A stretch of DNA of 52,495 bases from Lachnospiraceae bacterium (GTDB lineage Bacteria; Bacillota; Clostridia; Lachnospirales; Lachnospiraceae), in NCBI GenBank assembly GCA_017518185.1, contig JAFWWB010000047.1, positions 1-52,495 on the forward strand, written 5' to 3'. Positions 7,616 to 16,817 of the stretch are shown here, piece by piece. Below the pieces are notes generated by a model. The model was not told where the DNA came from. It searched no databases and saw only the letters and a program-made list of their open reading frames with translations. The position numbers and the translations under genes were made by a program. Positions within the stretch are counted from its first letter, which is position 1, and each line of letters begins with the position of its first letter.

Positions 7616-10120
7616 TTATTTCTTTAATACAACCTTGTCCAGCTTCCAGATGTCGTCAACGTATTCCTGGATGGTACGGTCGGAAGTGAACTTTCCTGAA
7701 CATGCGGTGTTCAGTATAGCGGAACGTGCCCAGCCCTTCTCGTCCCTGTAAGCCTTTTCCACCTTCTCCTGTGCCTCTGCATAAGACTTGAAATCCTTCA
7801 GGATGAAGTAGGTGTCTGCCTTTGCGGTATTCTGTGTGTTAAGCAGGCTGTTGTACAGAGGACGGAACAGCTCGGGATCATTGGGTGCGAAGGTTCCGTT
7901 GATGAGCTGCATCAGCACCTTACGCACATCGGGATCATTGTTGAAGATATCCATGGGATTGTAGCCGCCGTAATTCTCGAACTGTATGACCTCATCGGAG
8001 GACAGACCGAAGATGAAGGCGTTCTCCTCGCCTACTTCCTCAACTATCTCCACGTTAGCTCCGTCCATGGTACCTATGGTAAGCGCGCCGTTGAGCATGA
8101 ACTTCATGTTCCCGGTACCTGATGCCTCCTTGCTGGCGGTACTTATCTGCTCGCTGACATCGGAAGCCGCAAAGATGATCTCCGCGTTGGATACACGGTA
8201 ATCCTCTATGAACACAACCTTGATCCTGCCGTTGATGGAGGGATCGTTGTTCACCACATCCGCAACGGAATTTATCAGCTTGATGGTGAGCTTTGCATTC
8301 ATATAACCGGCCGCAGCCTTTGCTCCGAAGATGAAGGTACGGGGATAGAAATCCTTCTCGGGATGTTCCTTCAGTTCGTTGTAAAGGTACATCACGTGAA
8401 GTATGTTGAGCAGCTGCCTCTTGTACTCGTGAAGTCTCTTGACCTGTACATCGAAGATGGATCTGGGATCCACTTCAATTCCGTTGTGCTCCTTGATATA
8501 TTTTGCCAGACGCACCTTGTTCTGATACTTGATGTTCATGAACTCCTGCTGCGCCTTCTCGTCATCTGCATAGACCTTGAGCTTCTGGATCTTCGGAAGA
8601 TCGGTGATCCACTCGTCTCCGATATGTGCGGTCACCCAGTCTGCCAACAGCGGATTTCCGTGAAGCAGGAAACGTCTCTGGGTGATGCCGTTGGTCTTGT
8701 TATTGAACTTCTCGGGGAACATCTCGTAGAAGTCCCTGAGCTCCTGCTTCTTCAATATCTCGGTATGCAGTCTTGCCACACCGTTTACGGAGTAGCCGGC
8801 ACATATAGCCAGATGTGCCATCTTGACCTGTCCGTCATAGATGATGGCCATCTTGCGGATCTTCTCCTGGTCATTCGGATACTTGCGCTCGATATCAAGT
8901 ATGAAGCGGCGGTTGATCTCCTCGATTATCTGATAGATACGGGGGAGCAGCCTTGAGAAGAGCTCGATGGGCCACTTCTCCAGTGCTTCGGACATGATGG
9001 TGTGGTTCGTGTAGGCGCAGGTCTTTGTGGTGACCTCCCACGCCTCGTCCCAGGTAAGATAGTACTCGTCCATGAGTATACGCATCAGCTCGGCGATAGC
9101 CACGGTCGGATGTGTATCGTTGAGCTGGAAGGTGACCTTCTCGTAGAAGCCCCTGATATCTTTGTGGTTGCGCATGTACTTTGCAACAGCCTCCTGTACG
9201 GATGCGCTGATGAAGAAATACTGCTGCTTTAAGCGGAGCTCCTTACCTGCGTAATGATTATCGTTGGGATAGAGGACCTCGACGATATTCCTTGCCAGGT
9301 TCTCCTGCTCAACAGCCTTCTGGTAATCGCCCTTGTCGAAGGAATCAAGGCGGAACACATCGATGGGCTCAGCATCCCAGATACGGAGGGTGTTCACGAT
9401 GCCGTTGCCGTAGCCCACGATGGGAAGATCGTAGGGGATGGCCTTGACAGCCTGATAGCCTTCCTGGAAATAGTTGTTGCGTCCGTTCTCATCAGTACGG
9501 ACATTCACATAACCGCCGAAACGCACTTCCTTGGCATACTCGGGGCGGCGGAGCTCAAAGGGATTCCCGTTCTCCAGCCAGTTATCCGGAACCTCCACCT
9601 GGTATCCGTCCTTTATCTTCTGCTTGAACATACCGTAACGGTAACGTATGCCGCAGCCATATGCAGCATAGCCCAGGGTGGCAAGTGAATCCAGGAAGCA
9701 GGCGGCAAGTCTTCCCAGACCGCCGTTTCCGAGAGCCGCATCGGGTTCCTGATCCTCCACCACGTTAAGATCCAGCCCCAGCTCCTCCAGAGCCGCTGCC
9801 ACATCCTTATAGGCCTTCATATTGATCATCATATTCCCCATGGCACGTCCCATAAGGAATTCCATGGAGAGGTAATAGACCGTCTTCGGGTCTTTCTTCT
9901 CGTACTGCTTCTGGGTCTCCAGCCACATATCCACCACCTGATCCTTGATGGCATAGGACACTGCCTGGAATATCTGCTGGGGAGTAGCCTCGTCCAGCGT
10001 CTTTCTGTAAAGGGTCTTTACGTTGTACAGAACACTCCTCTTAAAGAGTTCCTTGTCAAAGCTGTCCCTGAGGGTTGCCCCCGATTCAGAAGTGGTGACC
10101 TGCGTCTTCTTTGCTGCCAT
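7616..10120 (-). CDS. glgP: Glycogen/starch/alpha-glucan phosphorylase
   Basis: 834 residues, GT35 phosphorylase that releases glucose-1-phosphate from alpha-1,4-glucans. The N-terminal region has 'YYLSMEFLMGRAMGNMMIN' (about 95-115) and 'ALGNGGLGRLAACFLDS'. The PLP-lysine motif 'EASGTGNMKFMLNG' is near the C-terminus. Full length for the family. Start ATG at 10118-10120 has AAAGGAGGAAGC just upstream. It is the first gene of the long leftward unit that includes GH31, gmk, yaaR, holB and yaaT, with its own promoter at 10159-10187. Confidence 0.96.
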   Translation of the reverse strand: MAAKKTQVTTSESGATLRDSFDKELFKRSVLYNVKTLYRKTLDEATPQQIFQAVSYAIKDQVVDMWLETQKQYEKKDPKTVYYLSMEFLMGRAMGNMMINMKAYKDVAAALEELGLDLNVVEDQEPDAALGNGGLGRLAACFLDSLATLGYAAYGCGIRYRYGMFKQKIKDGYQVEVPDNWLENGNPFELRRPEYAKEVRFGGYVNVRTDENGRNNYFQEGYQAVKAIPYDLPIVGYGNGIVNTLRIWDAEPIDVFRLDSFDKGDYQKAVEQENLARNIVEVLYPNDNHYAGKELRLKQQYFFISASVQEAVAKYMRNHKDIRGFYEKVTFQLNDTHPTVAIAELMRILMDEYYLTWDEAWEVTTKTCAYTNHTIMSEALEKWPIELFSRLLPRIYQIIEEINRRFILDIERKYPNDQEKIRKMAIIYDGQVKMAHLAICAGYSVNGVARLHTEILKKQELRDFYEMFPEKFNNKTNGITQRRFLLHGNPLLADWVTAHIGDEWITDLPKIQKLKVYADDEKAQQEFMNIKYQNKVRLAKYIKEHNGIEVDPRSIFDVQVKRLHEYKRQLLNILHVMYLYNELKEHPEKDFYPRTFIFGAKAAAGYMNAKLTIKLINSVADVVNNDPSINGRIKVVFIEDYRVSNAEIIFAASDVSEQISTASKEASGTGNMKFMLNGALTIGTMDGANVEIVEEVGEENAFIFGLSSDEVIQFENYGGYNPMDIFNNDPDVRKVLMQLINGTFAPNDPELFRPLYNSLLNTQNTAKADTYFILKDFKSYAEAQEKVEKAYRDEKGWARSAILNTACSGKFTSDRTIQEYVDDIWKLDKVVLKK

Positions 10121-10158
10121 GTACTGCTTCCTCCTTTGATAAAGACATTAACTAAGGT

Positions 10159-10187
10159 ATTATATCACATTTTTCCCTGAAATAAAA
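10159..10187 (-). promoter_or_regulatory. Sigma-A type promoter of glgP
   Basis: Perfect -10 TATAAT (10159-10164) with a 17-nt spacer and a weak -35 TTTTAT (10182-10187), read on the minus strand. The -10 lies about 40 nt upstream of the glgP ATG. The T-run of the argC terminator abuts the -35 region. Confidence 0.65.
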
Positions 10188-10189
10188 GG

Positions 10190-10219
10190 AAAAAATAAAA
10201 AGGGGGCTTTGCGCCCCCT
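10190..10219 (-). terminator. Rho-independent terminator after argC
   Basis: Minus-strand stem AGGGGGC/GCCCCCT (7 bp, 10201-10207 with 10213-10219) with loop GCAAA, followed by TTTTATTTTT. It lies 4 nt beyond the argC stop and separates the ABC-argC unit from glgP. Confidence 0.88.
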
Positions 10220-10223
10220 GACA

Positions 10224-11174
10224 CTATCTCCTCACATCAAGACCCTTTGTTTCCTCCGCGCCCAGAACTATGTTCATACACTGCACTGCGGCTCCCGAAG
10301 CGCCTTTCCCGAGATTGTCGAACACTGCCGTGAGCAGCAGCCTCTCCCTGTTCCCGGTAGCGTAGATCCTCATCGCATCGCTGCCCTGCATCTGATTGCC
10401 TGCCATGAAGGAGGCATGCTCCTCCTCAGATCCGAAGGGCATCACCCGTATCAGCTCCTCACCGGCATAGTAATTTGCGAAATAAGCCTGTGCCTCCTCC
10501 AGGCTCCACTGCTCATTGAGCATGTCGCCGTACAAAGGCACGGAGACCACCATCCCGCTGTAATAATCCGCCACTATGGGTGAGAAGAGGGGAGCCCTTC
10601 TGAGGCGGCAGACCGCCTGCATCTCCTTTAAATGCTTATGCTGCTGTGAAAGTGCATATTCCCGCGGAGAATCAAGCTCTCCGTCCCTCTCCTCCGCCTC
10701 GTACTGCGCTATCATCTTCTTGCCGCCGCCGGAATAACCGGTCAGTGAAAAAGCGGAAAGGGGATAGGTCCTGGGCAGGATGTTTCCGGCTATCAGCGGA
10801 TAGACCAGGGCGATAAAGCCGCTGGCATGGCAGCCGGGAACCGCTATTCGCCTGCTGCCGGCTACAGCCTTTCTGTGCTCCGTGGAAAGCTCGGGGAAAC
10901 CGTATGCCCAGCCGGGTTCGGTCCTGTGTGCCGTGGATGTGTCCAGGATCACCGTATCAGTCCCCTCAGCCAGGGTGACCGCCTCTCTCGCCGCCGCATC
11001 CGGCAGGCAGAGGAAGGTGATGTCTGACTCCGCTATGAACTTTTTTATCTCCTCCGGGTCCTTGCGTTTTTCGCTGTCTATCTTCAAAAGCTCGATATCA
11101 TCCCTGCTTTCCAGCCTCTGGTGTATCCTCAGCCCCGTTGTTCCTTCGCTTCCGTCGATAAATACTTTTTTCAT
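10224..11174 (-). CDS. argC: N-acetyl-gamma-glutamyl-phosphate reductase, short type
   Basis: 316 residues. NADPH-dependent reduction of N-acetylglutamyl phosphate in arginine (ornithine) synthesis. N-terminal nucleotide-binding motif 'GSEGTTGLRIHQRL' (8-21) and active-site Cys115 in 'AVPGCHASGF' identify the shorter type-2 ArgC. Start overlaps the ABC exporter stop by 4 nt (ATGA), an unusual partner: no other arg gene is visible in the window. A strong terminator follows at once. Confidence 0.9.
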   Translation of the reverse strand: MKKVFIDGSEGTTGLRIHQRLESRDDIELLKIDSEKRKDPEEIKKFIAESDITFLCLPDAAAREAVTLAEGTDTVILDTSTAHRTEPGWAYGFPELSTEHRKAVAGSRRIAVPGCHASGFIALVYPLIAGNILPRTYPLSAFSLTGYSGGGKKMIAQYEAEERDGELDSPREYALSQQHKHLKEMQAVCRLRRAPLFSPIVADYYSGMVVSVPLYGDMLNEQWSLEEAQAYFANYYAGEELIRVMPFGSEEEHASFMAGNQMQGSDAMRIYATGNRERLLLTAVFDNLGKGASGAAVQCMNIVLGAEETKGLDVRR

Positions 11175-13129
11175 GCCGTCATGACCTCCGATGTATTTCC
11201 TGTATATAACTGGTAATATCTGCCCTTCTGCTGCAGCAGTTCATCATGCGTTCCGCGTTCCACGATGCGTCCCTGCTCCAGGACCATGATGCAGTTCGAA
11301 TTCCTTACGGTGGAAAGCCTGTGGGCTATGACAAAGGTGGTGCGTCCATTCATGAGCGCGTCCATGCCCTCCTGCACCAGTTTTTCCGTTCTGGTATCAA
11401 TGGAGGAAGTCGCCTCGTCCAGTATCAGCACCGGGGGATCCGCGATAGCCGCCCTTGCTATGGAAAGCAGCTGTCTCTGTCCCTGGGACAGGCTTGCGCC
11501 GCCGCCCGTAAGCTCGGTATCGTAACCCTTGGGAAGATGCTTTATAAAGGAATCCGCGTTGGCCAGCTTTGCTGCCGCCTCCACTTCTTCGTCAGTGGCA
11601 TCCAGCCTTCCGTAGCGGATATTATCCCTCACTGTCCCGGTAAAGAGCTGGGTCTCCTGGAGCACCATGCCCAGGGAATGCCTCAGGTCGTCCTTCTTTA
11701 TCTTGTTGATATTTATGTCGTCGTAGCGTATCTTTCCGTCCTGTATATCATAGAAACGGTTTATCAGGTTCGTTATGGTGGTTTTGCCTGCGCCGGTGCT
11801 TCCCACGAAGGCTATCTTCTGTCCCGGCTTTGCAAAGAGCTGTATATCGTACAGGACCTGCTTCTCATCAGTATAGCCGAAGTCCACGCCGTCAAAGACC
11901 ACTTTTCCCTCCAACTTCACATAAGTGGTGGTATCATCCGCCTTGTGATAATGCTTCCATGCCCAGAGTCCGGTGCGCTCCGCGCTCTCTTTAAGCACCC
12001 CGTTCTCCTCCACGGCATTCACGAGACAGACATAGCCTTCATCCGTCTCGGGCTCCTCATCCAGCAGCTTAAAGATACGGTCAGCGCCCGCCAGGGCCAT
12101 CACGATCGAGGTAAACTGCTGGCTTATCTGGTTGATGGGCATGTTGAAACTCTTGTTGAAGGTAAGGAAGCTTGCCAGGTCACCTATGTTGATGGCCAGA
12201 GCGTTCGCCGGATCCACGACCAGCGCCAGTATGCCGCCCACCACGGCACAGACCACATAGCTGAGGTTCCCCAGCTGCGCGTTAATGGGCCCCAGTATGT
12301 TCACGTACTGGTTGGCCTTGCAGGAGCTGTCGCAGAGTCTTTCGTTCAGTTCATCGAAGCGGCTGATATTAGCCTCCTCATGGTTGAAGACCTTTACGAC
12401 CTTCTGACCCTCCATCATCTCCTCTATGAAGCCGTTCAGCTCACCCAGCTCCTTCTGCTGCTTGACGAAGAATCTTCCTGATCCCCCTGCTGCCTTTCCG
12501 GTGGCAAAGAGCATTATGCCCACCATCACCAGGGTCACGCCCGTGAGTGCCGGGCTTATGATGATCATGCTTATAAGCACGCTCACTATGGTTATGCCCG
12601 AATTGAAAAACTGGGGCATGGTCTGGCTGATCATCTGTCTCAGGGTATCGATATCGTTGGTATAGATGCTCATTATGTCGCCGTGGGCATGGGTATCGAA
12701 ATACTTCACCGGCAGACGCTGCATCTTTGAGAACAGTTCATAGCGCAGGTTCCTCAAGGTCCCCTGGGTCACATAGATCATGATGAAGCCCTGAAGGAAA
12801 TTGGCCAGGATCCCCACCAGATAAATGCCTGCCATGATCAGGAGCTCCTTTATCAGCGGCGAATAATCCGCTGTCTTTCCCTCAAGGGTATCCGTCAGCA
12901 TAGGCTGTATATAGTCATTTATCAGGGTACGGAGGAACATGGTGCCCCTTATGGTTGCCAGCACGCTTATCACTATGCAGACCAGCACCAGTATGACCGC
13001 CGGAAGGTAATCCTTGAAAACATAGGACAGCACACGCCCCAGGATCTTCCCGGGATTTTCAAGCTTCGGCATGGGACCCATATTCCTGCCCCTGCCCATC
13101 TTAACTTCTTTTACATTTTCATCCGCCAT
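11171..13129 (-). CDS. ABC exporter half-transporter (membrane plus ATPase domains), catalytic partner
   Basis: 652 residues, type IV (B-family) exporter half: six-helix membrane domain (about 45-345), an insert, then the nucleotide-binding domain. Walker A GSTGAGKT, signature LSQGQ and Walker B 'VLILDEATSSID' with the catalytic Glu present. It follows the companion half-transporter by 3 nt, so the two probably form a heterodimer of the YfiBC/EfrCD/LmrCD kind. Substrate unknown: drugs, lipids and peptides are all possible. A 30-residue Gly/Arg-rich N-terminal extension (MGRGRNMGPMPKLENPGK) precedes the first helix. Confidence 0.92.
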   Translation of the reverse strand: MADENVKEVKMGRGRNMGPMPKLENPGKILGRVLSYVFKDYLPAVILVLVCIVISVLATIRGTMFLRTLINDYIQPMLTDTLEGKTADYSPLIKELLIMAGIYLVGILANFLQGFIMIYVTQGTLRNLRYELFSKMQRLPVKYFDTHAHGDIMSIYTNDIDTLRQMISQTMPQFFNSGITIVSVLISMIIISPALTGVTLVMVGIMLFATGKAAGGSGRFFVKQQKELGELNGFIEEMMEGQKVVKVFNHEEANISRFDELNERLCDSSCKANQYVNILGPINAQLGNLSYVVCAVVGGILALVVDPANALAINIGDLASFLTFNKSFNMPINQISQQFTSIVMALAGADRIFKLLDEEPETDEGYVCLVNAVEENGVLKESAERTGLWAWKHYHKADDTTTYVKLEGKVVFDGVDFGYTDEKQVLYDIQLFAKPGQKIAFVGSTGAGKTTITNLINRFYDIQDGKIRYDDININKIKKDDLRHSLGMVLQETQLFTGTVRDNIRYGRLDATDEEVEAAAKLANADSFIKHLPKGYDTELTGGGASLSQGQRQLLSIARAAIADPPVLILDEATSSIDTRTEKLVQEGMDALMNGRTTFVIAHRLSTVRNSNCIMVLEQGRIVERGTHDELLQQKGRYYQLYTGNTSEVMTA

Positions 13130-13132
13130 AGC

Positions 13133-14887
13133 TTAACCAACCTCGTCAAAGTCACCGCTGCCGCCCGTCTGTGTTTCATAAACGTCGCGGTAGATGTCAT
13201 TGCTCCCAAGCAGCTCCTCATGAGTCCCGAAGCCGTCCACCTTTCCGTCATCCAGCACTATTATCCTGTCTGCATCCATGATGCTGGAGACACGCTGGGA
13301 TATGATCAGCTTTGTAGTACCGGGTATGACCTCACGGAAGGCTTTTCTTATCTTTGCGTCTGTAGCGGTATCCACCGCCGAAGTGGAATCATCCAGTATC
13401 AGCACTTTAGGTGATTTAAGCAGCGCCCTGGCGATACAGAGCCTCTGCTTCTGGCCTCCGGATACATTGCTTCCGCCCTGGTCGATACGGGTCTCGTATC
13501 TCTCCGGCATCTTCTCAATGAACTCGTCGGCGCAGGCCATCTTCGCCGCATTTATGCACTCCTCCTCCGTGGCATCGGGCTTTCCCCAGCGAAGATTATC
13601 CAGAATGCTCCCTGAAAAAAGCACGTTCTTCTGGAGCACCACGGAAACCTGGTCACGCAGAAACGATATATCATAATCCTTTACGTCCACACCGCCTACT
13701 TTGACGCTGCCTCCGGTAACATCATAGAGCCGGCTTATGAGGCTTACCAGGGTACTCTTTGAACTGCCGGTGCCGCCCAGTATGCCTATGGTCTCCCCGC
13801 TCTTTATGGAAAGGTTAACATCCTTGAGCACCGGCTCTCCTGATCCGTCCCTGTTGTAGTTAAAAAACACATTCTTAAACTCTATGCTTCCGTCACGCAT
13901 TGAGGTCACGGGCTTTTCGGGCTGCCTGATGTCAGGCTCCTCGTCCAGCACCTCGCAGATACGCTCCGCGCTCGCTATGGACATGGACACCATGACAAAG
14001 ATCATGGACATCATCATCAGGCTCATGAGTATGTTCATGCAGTAAGCCAGCAGGCTCATAAGATCACCCGTCTCCAGAAGAGTACCGCCCGAGTTTACTA
14101 TCATCTTTGCTCCCAGCCAGCTTATCAGGAGTATGCAGGCGTCCACCGTGAACATCATCACCGGGAAGTTGATCACTATATTCTTCTCTGCCTTCACAAA
14201 CAGACGGTAAATATTCTCGCATGCCGTCTTCATACGTGATATCTCATAATCCTCACGCACATATGCCTTCACCACGCGCATTCCCTTAACGTTTTCCTGC
14301 ACCGTAGCGTTCATCTCATCGTACTTTTTGAAGACCTGTGTAAAGTATTTCATGCCTCTTCGCATGATGAAGATAAGGAATGTCGACAGCGCCAGCACAG
14401 CCACAAGATACACCAGCGAAATCTTCGCGGATATCGTAAAGGCGGCCGCCATGGCGAGTATCATTGAAAAAGGCGCGCGGAAGCACATGCGCAGCATCAT
14501 CTGGTACGCATTCTGGATATTGGTCACATCCGTGGTAAGCCTGGTGACCAGACCTGCCGTAGAAAAATGATCTATGTTGGAAAATGAAAAAGTCTGGATG
14601 CGGTCGAACATGCCCTTGCGCAGATTCTTCGCAAAGCCGGTGGCTGCCTTTGCCGCAAAGACTCCACCCAGCAGACCGGAGATCAGGCCGCAGACCGCCA
14701 GCACCACCATAAGCGCCCCCGTCTTATAGATGTGCGGGAGATCGCCCTTGCTTATACCGTCATCCACTATGGACGCCATCAGCATCGGGATAAGTATCTC
14801 GAAAAGCACCTCGAATATCATGCAGATGGGAGTGGCTATGCTGGGCGCCTTGTATTCTTTTATATATGCCGCAAGTTTCTTTAACAT
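13133..14887 (-). CDS. ABC exporter half-transporter, degenerate-site partner
   Basis: About 584 residues from the ATG at 14885-14887, chosen because AAGGAAAGGG precedes it by 8 nt. An upstream ATG at 14911 in the same frame contains that RBS and is less likely. Six-helix membrane domain, then NBD with Walker A GGTGSSKST (Ser for the usual Gly before Lys), signature VSGGQ and Walker B 'VLILDDSTSAVD', in which Asp replaces the catalytic Glu. Such asymmetry is typical of heterodimeric exporters with one degenerate ATP site. First gene of the exporter-argC unit. Confidence 0.9.
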   Translation of the reverse strand: MLKKLAAYIKEYKAPSIATPICMIFEVLFEILIPMLMASIVDDGISKGDLPHIYKTGALMVVLAVCGLISGLLGGVFAAKAATGFAKNLRKGMFDRIQTFSFSNIDHFSTAGLVTRLTTDVTNIQNAYQMMLRMCFRAPFSMILAMAAAFTISAKISLVYLVAVLALSTFLIFIMRRGMKYFTQVFKKYDEMNATVQENVKGMRVVKAYVREDYEISRMKTACENIYRLFVKAEKNIVINFPVMMFTVDACILLISWLGAKMIVNSGGTLLETGDLMSLLAYCMNILMSLMMMSMIFVMVSMSIASAERICEVLDEEPDIRQPEKPVTSMRDGSIEFKNVFFNYNRDGSGEPVLKDVNLSIKSGETIGILGGTGSSKSTLVSLISRLYDVTGGSVKVGGVDVKDYDISFLRDQVSVVLQKNVLFSGSILDNLRWGKPDATEEECINAAKMACADEFIEKMPERYETRIDQGGSNVSGGQKQRLCIARALLKSPKVLILDDSTSAVDTATDAKIRKAFREVIPGTTKLIISQRVSSIMDADRIIVLDDGKVDGFGTHEELLGSNDIYRDVYETQTGGSGDFDEVG

Positions 14888-14906
14888 ATCATTGACCCTT
14901 TCCTTC

Positions 14907-14945
14907 GGCATGAGGCAGCTCCGCAGGAGCCGGAGTCCTGATGCC
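14907..14945 (-). other. Interrupted hairpin in the ABC exporter leader
   Basis: Three paired blocks are nested around one loop: GGCAT/ATGCC (14907-14911 with 14941-14945), CAG/CTG and CTCCG/CGGAG. It ends about 20 nt before the chosen start and abuts the RBS. No T-run follows, so it is not a terminator. It may shape mRNA stability or translation. Confidence 0.4.
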
Positions 14946-14973
14946 TGTTTTCAGTTAATGATACCTGCCGTTT

Positions 14974-15002
14974 AATATATAGTCCGGCCGGCCCGTTGTC
15001 AA
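14974..15002 (-). promoter_or_regulatory. Consensus promoter of the ABC exporter-argC unit
   Basis: Minus-strand -35 TTGACA (14997-15002), 17-nt spacer, -10 TATATT (14974-14979). The -35 overlaps the stop codon of the Hpt gene. The spacer holds the palindrome GGCCGGCC, a plausible repressor site. Confidence 0.75.
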
Positions 15003-15445
15003 ATGTCACCCCCGCCGGGACCGAACTCCATTATCTCTTCATCTTCATCCGGCTTTTCCGACCCGGTATCCCCGCAGACAGAAGCAAGAAGTCCGAGCAT
15101 TGCATCGTAATCTTTCATGAACTGCGGATGCCGGGCCCTCACCGTATCCAGTTCCCCGGCCTTTGCCGCCAGTTCAAGTATCTTCGCTTCTTCGGAGAAG
15201 GCATCCGCGCCTATGAGTCTGGCGCCGCTCTTAAGGGCATGTACGCTCACCCCGTATCTCTTCCAGTCTTCCCCGGCATATAGTTCCTCCAGATCCCTTA
15301 CCTTTTTCTCCCTGTTGCCGCAGAACTCTTCGAGCACCTTCAGGTAGAACATCTCGCTCATGCCGCAGTATTTAAGTCCGGCTTCCGTGTTTATCCCCGC
15401 GTCTTTCAGCCTCTTCATAGGATCTTCGTATCCCTGTCCGTTCAT
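14999..15445 (-). CDS. Histidine phosphotransfer (Hpt) domain protein
   Basis: About 148 residues from the ATG at 15443-15445, which follows GGAAAGGAAGG; the longer ORF to 15502 lies inside the response-regulator gene. A single Hpt four-helix domain with the phospho-accepting His69 in 'HALKSGARLIGA', then an acidic tail. Hpt proteins pass phosphate between receiver domains. The start is 1 nt past the stop of the REC-GGDEF gene, so the two are almost surely a phosphorelay pair, with a hybrid kinase elsewhere. No terminator is visible at its end. Confidence 0.88.
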   Translation of the reverse strand: MNGQGYEDPMKRLKDAGINTEAGLKYCGMSEMFYLKVLEEFCGNREKKVRDLEELYAGEDWKRYGVSVHALKSGARLIGADAFSEEAKILELAAKAGELDTVRARHPQFMKDYDAMLGLLASVCGDTGSEKPDEDEEIMEFGPGGGDI

Positions 15446-15446
15446 A

Positions 15447-16805
15447 TCAGCCTTCCTTTCCCGTATCCCGGTCTGCATCCGCTCCCGTATACTCAGATTC
15501 ATAACGTATCCTTATCCCGGTCCCGCCGCTGCTCCTCCAGTGCCCGATAGCGTTTTCCACCACCATCCGGACCGAATCGGCCCTGACATCTATAAGGAGC
15601 ACAAAATACTGGTTGGACCGGCTTTGTGTGATTATATCCGACTTTCTCAGGCTGTTCTTCAGCTGTTCCCCGAAGCTGTCGCAGCATTCCGCAAATTCTT
15701 CTTCGGAAACACCTTCTTCGGGCGAGAGCGTGAACAGCACCTTTCCCGCGCCGCCCCTGTTCCTTACCAGATAGCGCATTATGAACTGGTATACATAGGG
15801 AAAGGTAGTGCGGTCCAGCATAAGGGCGGTATCAAGAATATTCCTCTCACCCATGATGGCGGATATGGTCTTAAGGTCTCCCTCCGCCCCGTCATCGTCC
15901 CCGGGCATGGCACCTTTGTAAAGGGCGAAGCCGTGCTTGCCGCCGGTCTTTACCCTGTAGAGCGCTTTGTCCGCCAGTGTCCTCAGCTCTTCCGGCACAG
16001 TGCCCCATTCCGGCACCATGACCGCTCCCACGGAAACCCCGAGTGGGATGTCCGTATCCTCTCCCATGATACGCTTTCCGTTTGCTGCTATACGCTCATT
16101 GAGACCCGCGGTAAACTCCCTGAGCTTCTCCTCATCGGCCGCGCCCGGGATAAAGGCGATGAACTCATCTCCTCCTATCCTTCCCAGGCTGCTCCCTTCA
16201 GGCACGGAATTCCTGAGATCCTCCGCAAAATCCCTCAGCACCTCATCTCCCGCGTCATGACCGTAGATATCGTTCACCAGCTTGAAGGAATCCAGGTCTA
16301 TCATCATGAGGCAGCCCTCATTCCCGGCACATCTTGCGGCAAAGATCTTTGTGACCCCTGCCTTATTGAGAAGCCCCGTCATGGCATCGGTCTCCGCCTC
16401 GTTCTTAAGGGTGGAGATCCTGCGCTGCCTGGAGAGTATGTTGTCAATGCGCTTCACAAGAATGTCAGGCTCAAAGGGCTTTCTGATATAATCCAGCACG
16501 CCCGCCGCATAACTCTGGTTTTCCCTGTCTGCAGTCTCATCCGCCGTAAGGAATACCACAGGCATCTCTTCCCGCTTCTCTGCCTTTTCCCAGTCCCTTA
16601 AGCTTTTCAAGGTCTCGAAGCCGTCCATCTCAGGCATGTTGATGTCCAGCAGCACCAGATCAGGCGCTCCCTTCTCCCTGACATATTCAAGAAAAGTCTT
16701 TCCCGACTTAAGCGCCGTGACGCGCATACCGGCACCGCTGAGTATATGTCCTGCTACTTTAAGGTTTGCGGTATCGTCATCCACTACAATGACCCATTCG
16801 GCCAT
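15447..16805 (-). CDS. Response regulator with GGDEF diguanylate cyclase domain
   Basis: 452 residues. N-terminal receiver domain (about 4-122) with acidic pocket VVDDD and phosphoacceptor Asp54 in 'LVLLDINMPEMDG'; Lys109 in 'RKPF' completes the site. A GGDEF domain follows (about 135-290) with an intact GGDEF signature at 211-215, so c-di-GMP synthesis is expected. No RxxD inhibitory site is seen just upstream. A third domain (about 315-445) resembles a degenerate GGDEF-like fold but lacks the signature. It sits between the cellulase and Hpt genes, implying phosphorelay control of c-di-GMP in the same unit. Confidence 0.9.
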   Translation of the reverse strand: MAEWVIVVDDDTANLKVAGHILSGAGMRVTALKSGKTFLEYVREKGAPDLVLLDINMPEMDGFETLKSLRDWEKAEKREEMPVVFLTADETADRENQSYAAGVLDYIRKPFEPDILVKRIDNILSRQRRISTLKNEAETDAMTGLLNKAGVTKIFAARCAGNEGCLMMIDLDSFKLVNDIYGHDAGDEVLRDFAEDLRNSVPEGSSLGRIGGDEFIAFIPGAADEEKLREFTAGLNERIAANGKRIMGEDTDIPLGVSVGAVMVPEWGTVPEELRTLADKALYRVKTGGKHGFALYKGAMPGDDDGAEGDLKTISAIMGERNILDTALMLDRTTFPYVYQFIMRYLVRNRGGAGKVLFTLSPEEGVSEEEFAECCDSFGEQLKNSLRKSDIITQSRSNQYFVLLIDVRADSVRMVVENAIGHWRSSGGTGIRIRYESEYTGADADRDTGKEG

Positions 16806-16817
16806 ACCGTTGTCCTC

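Noticed and set aside
13133-14887. ABC half-transporter as a defective gene because of altered Walker A and B residues
   Set aside because: Loss of the catalytic Glu in one partner is normal in heterodimeric exporters, and the gene is otherwise complete.
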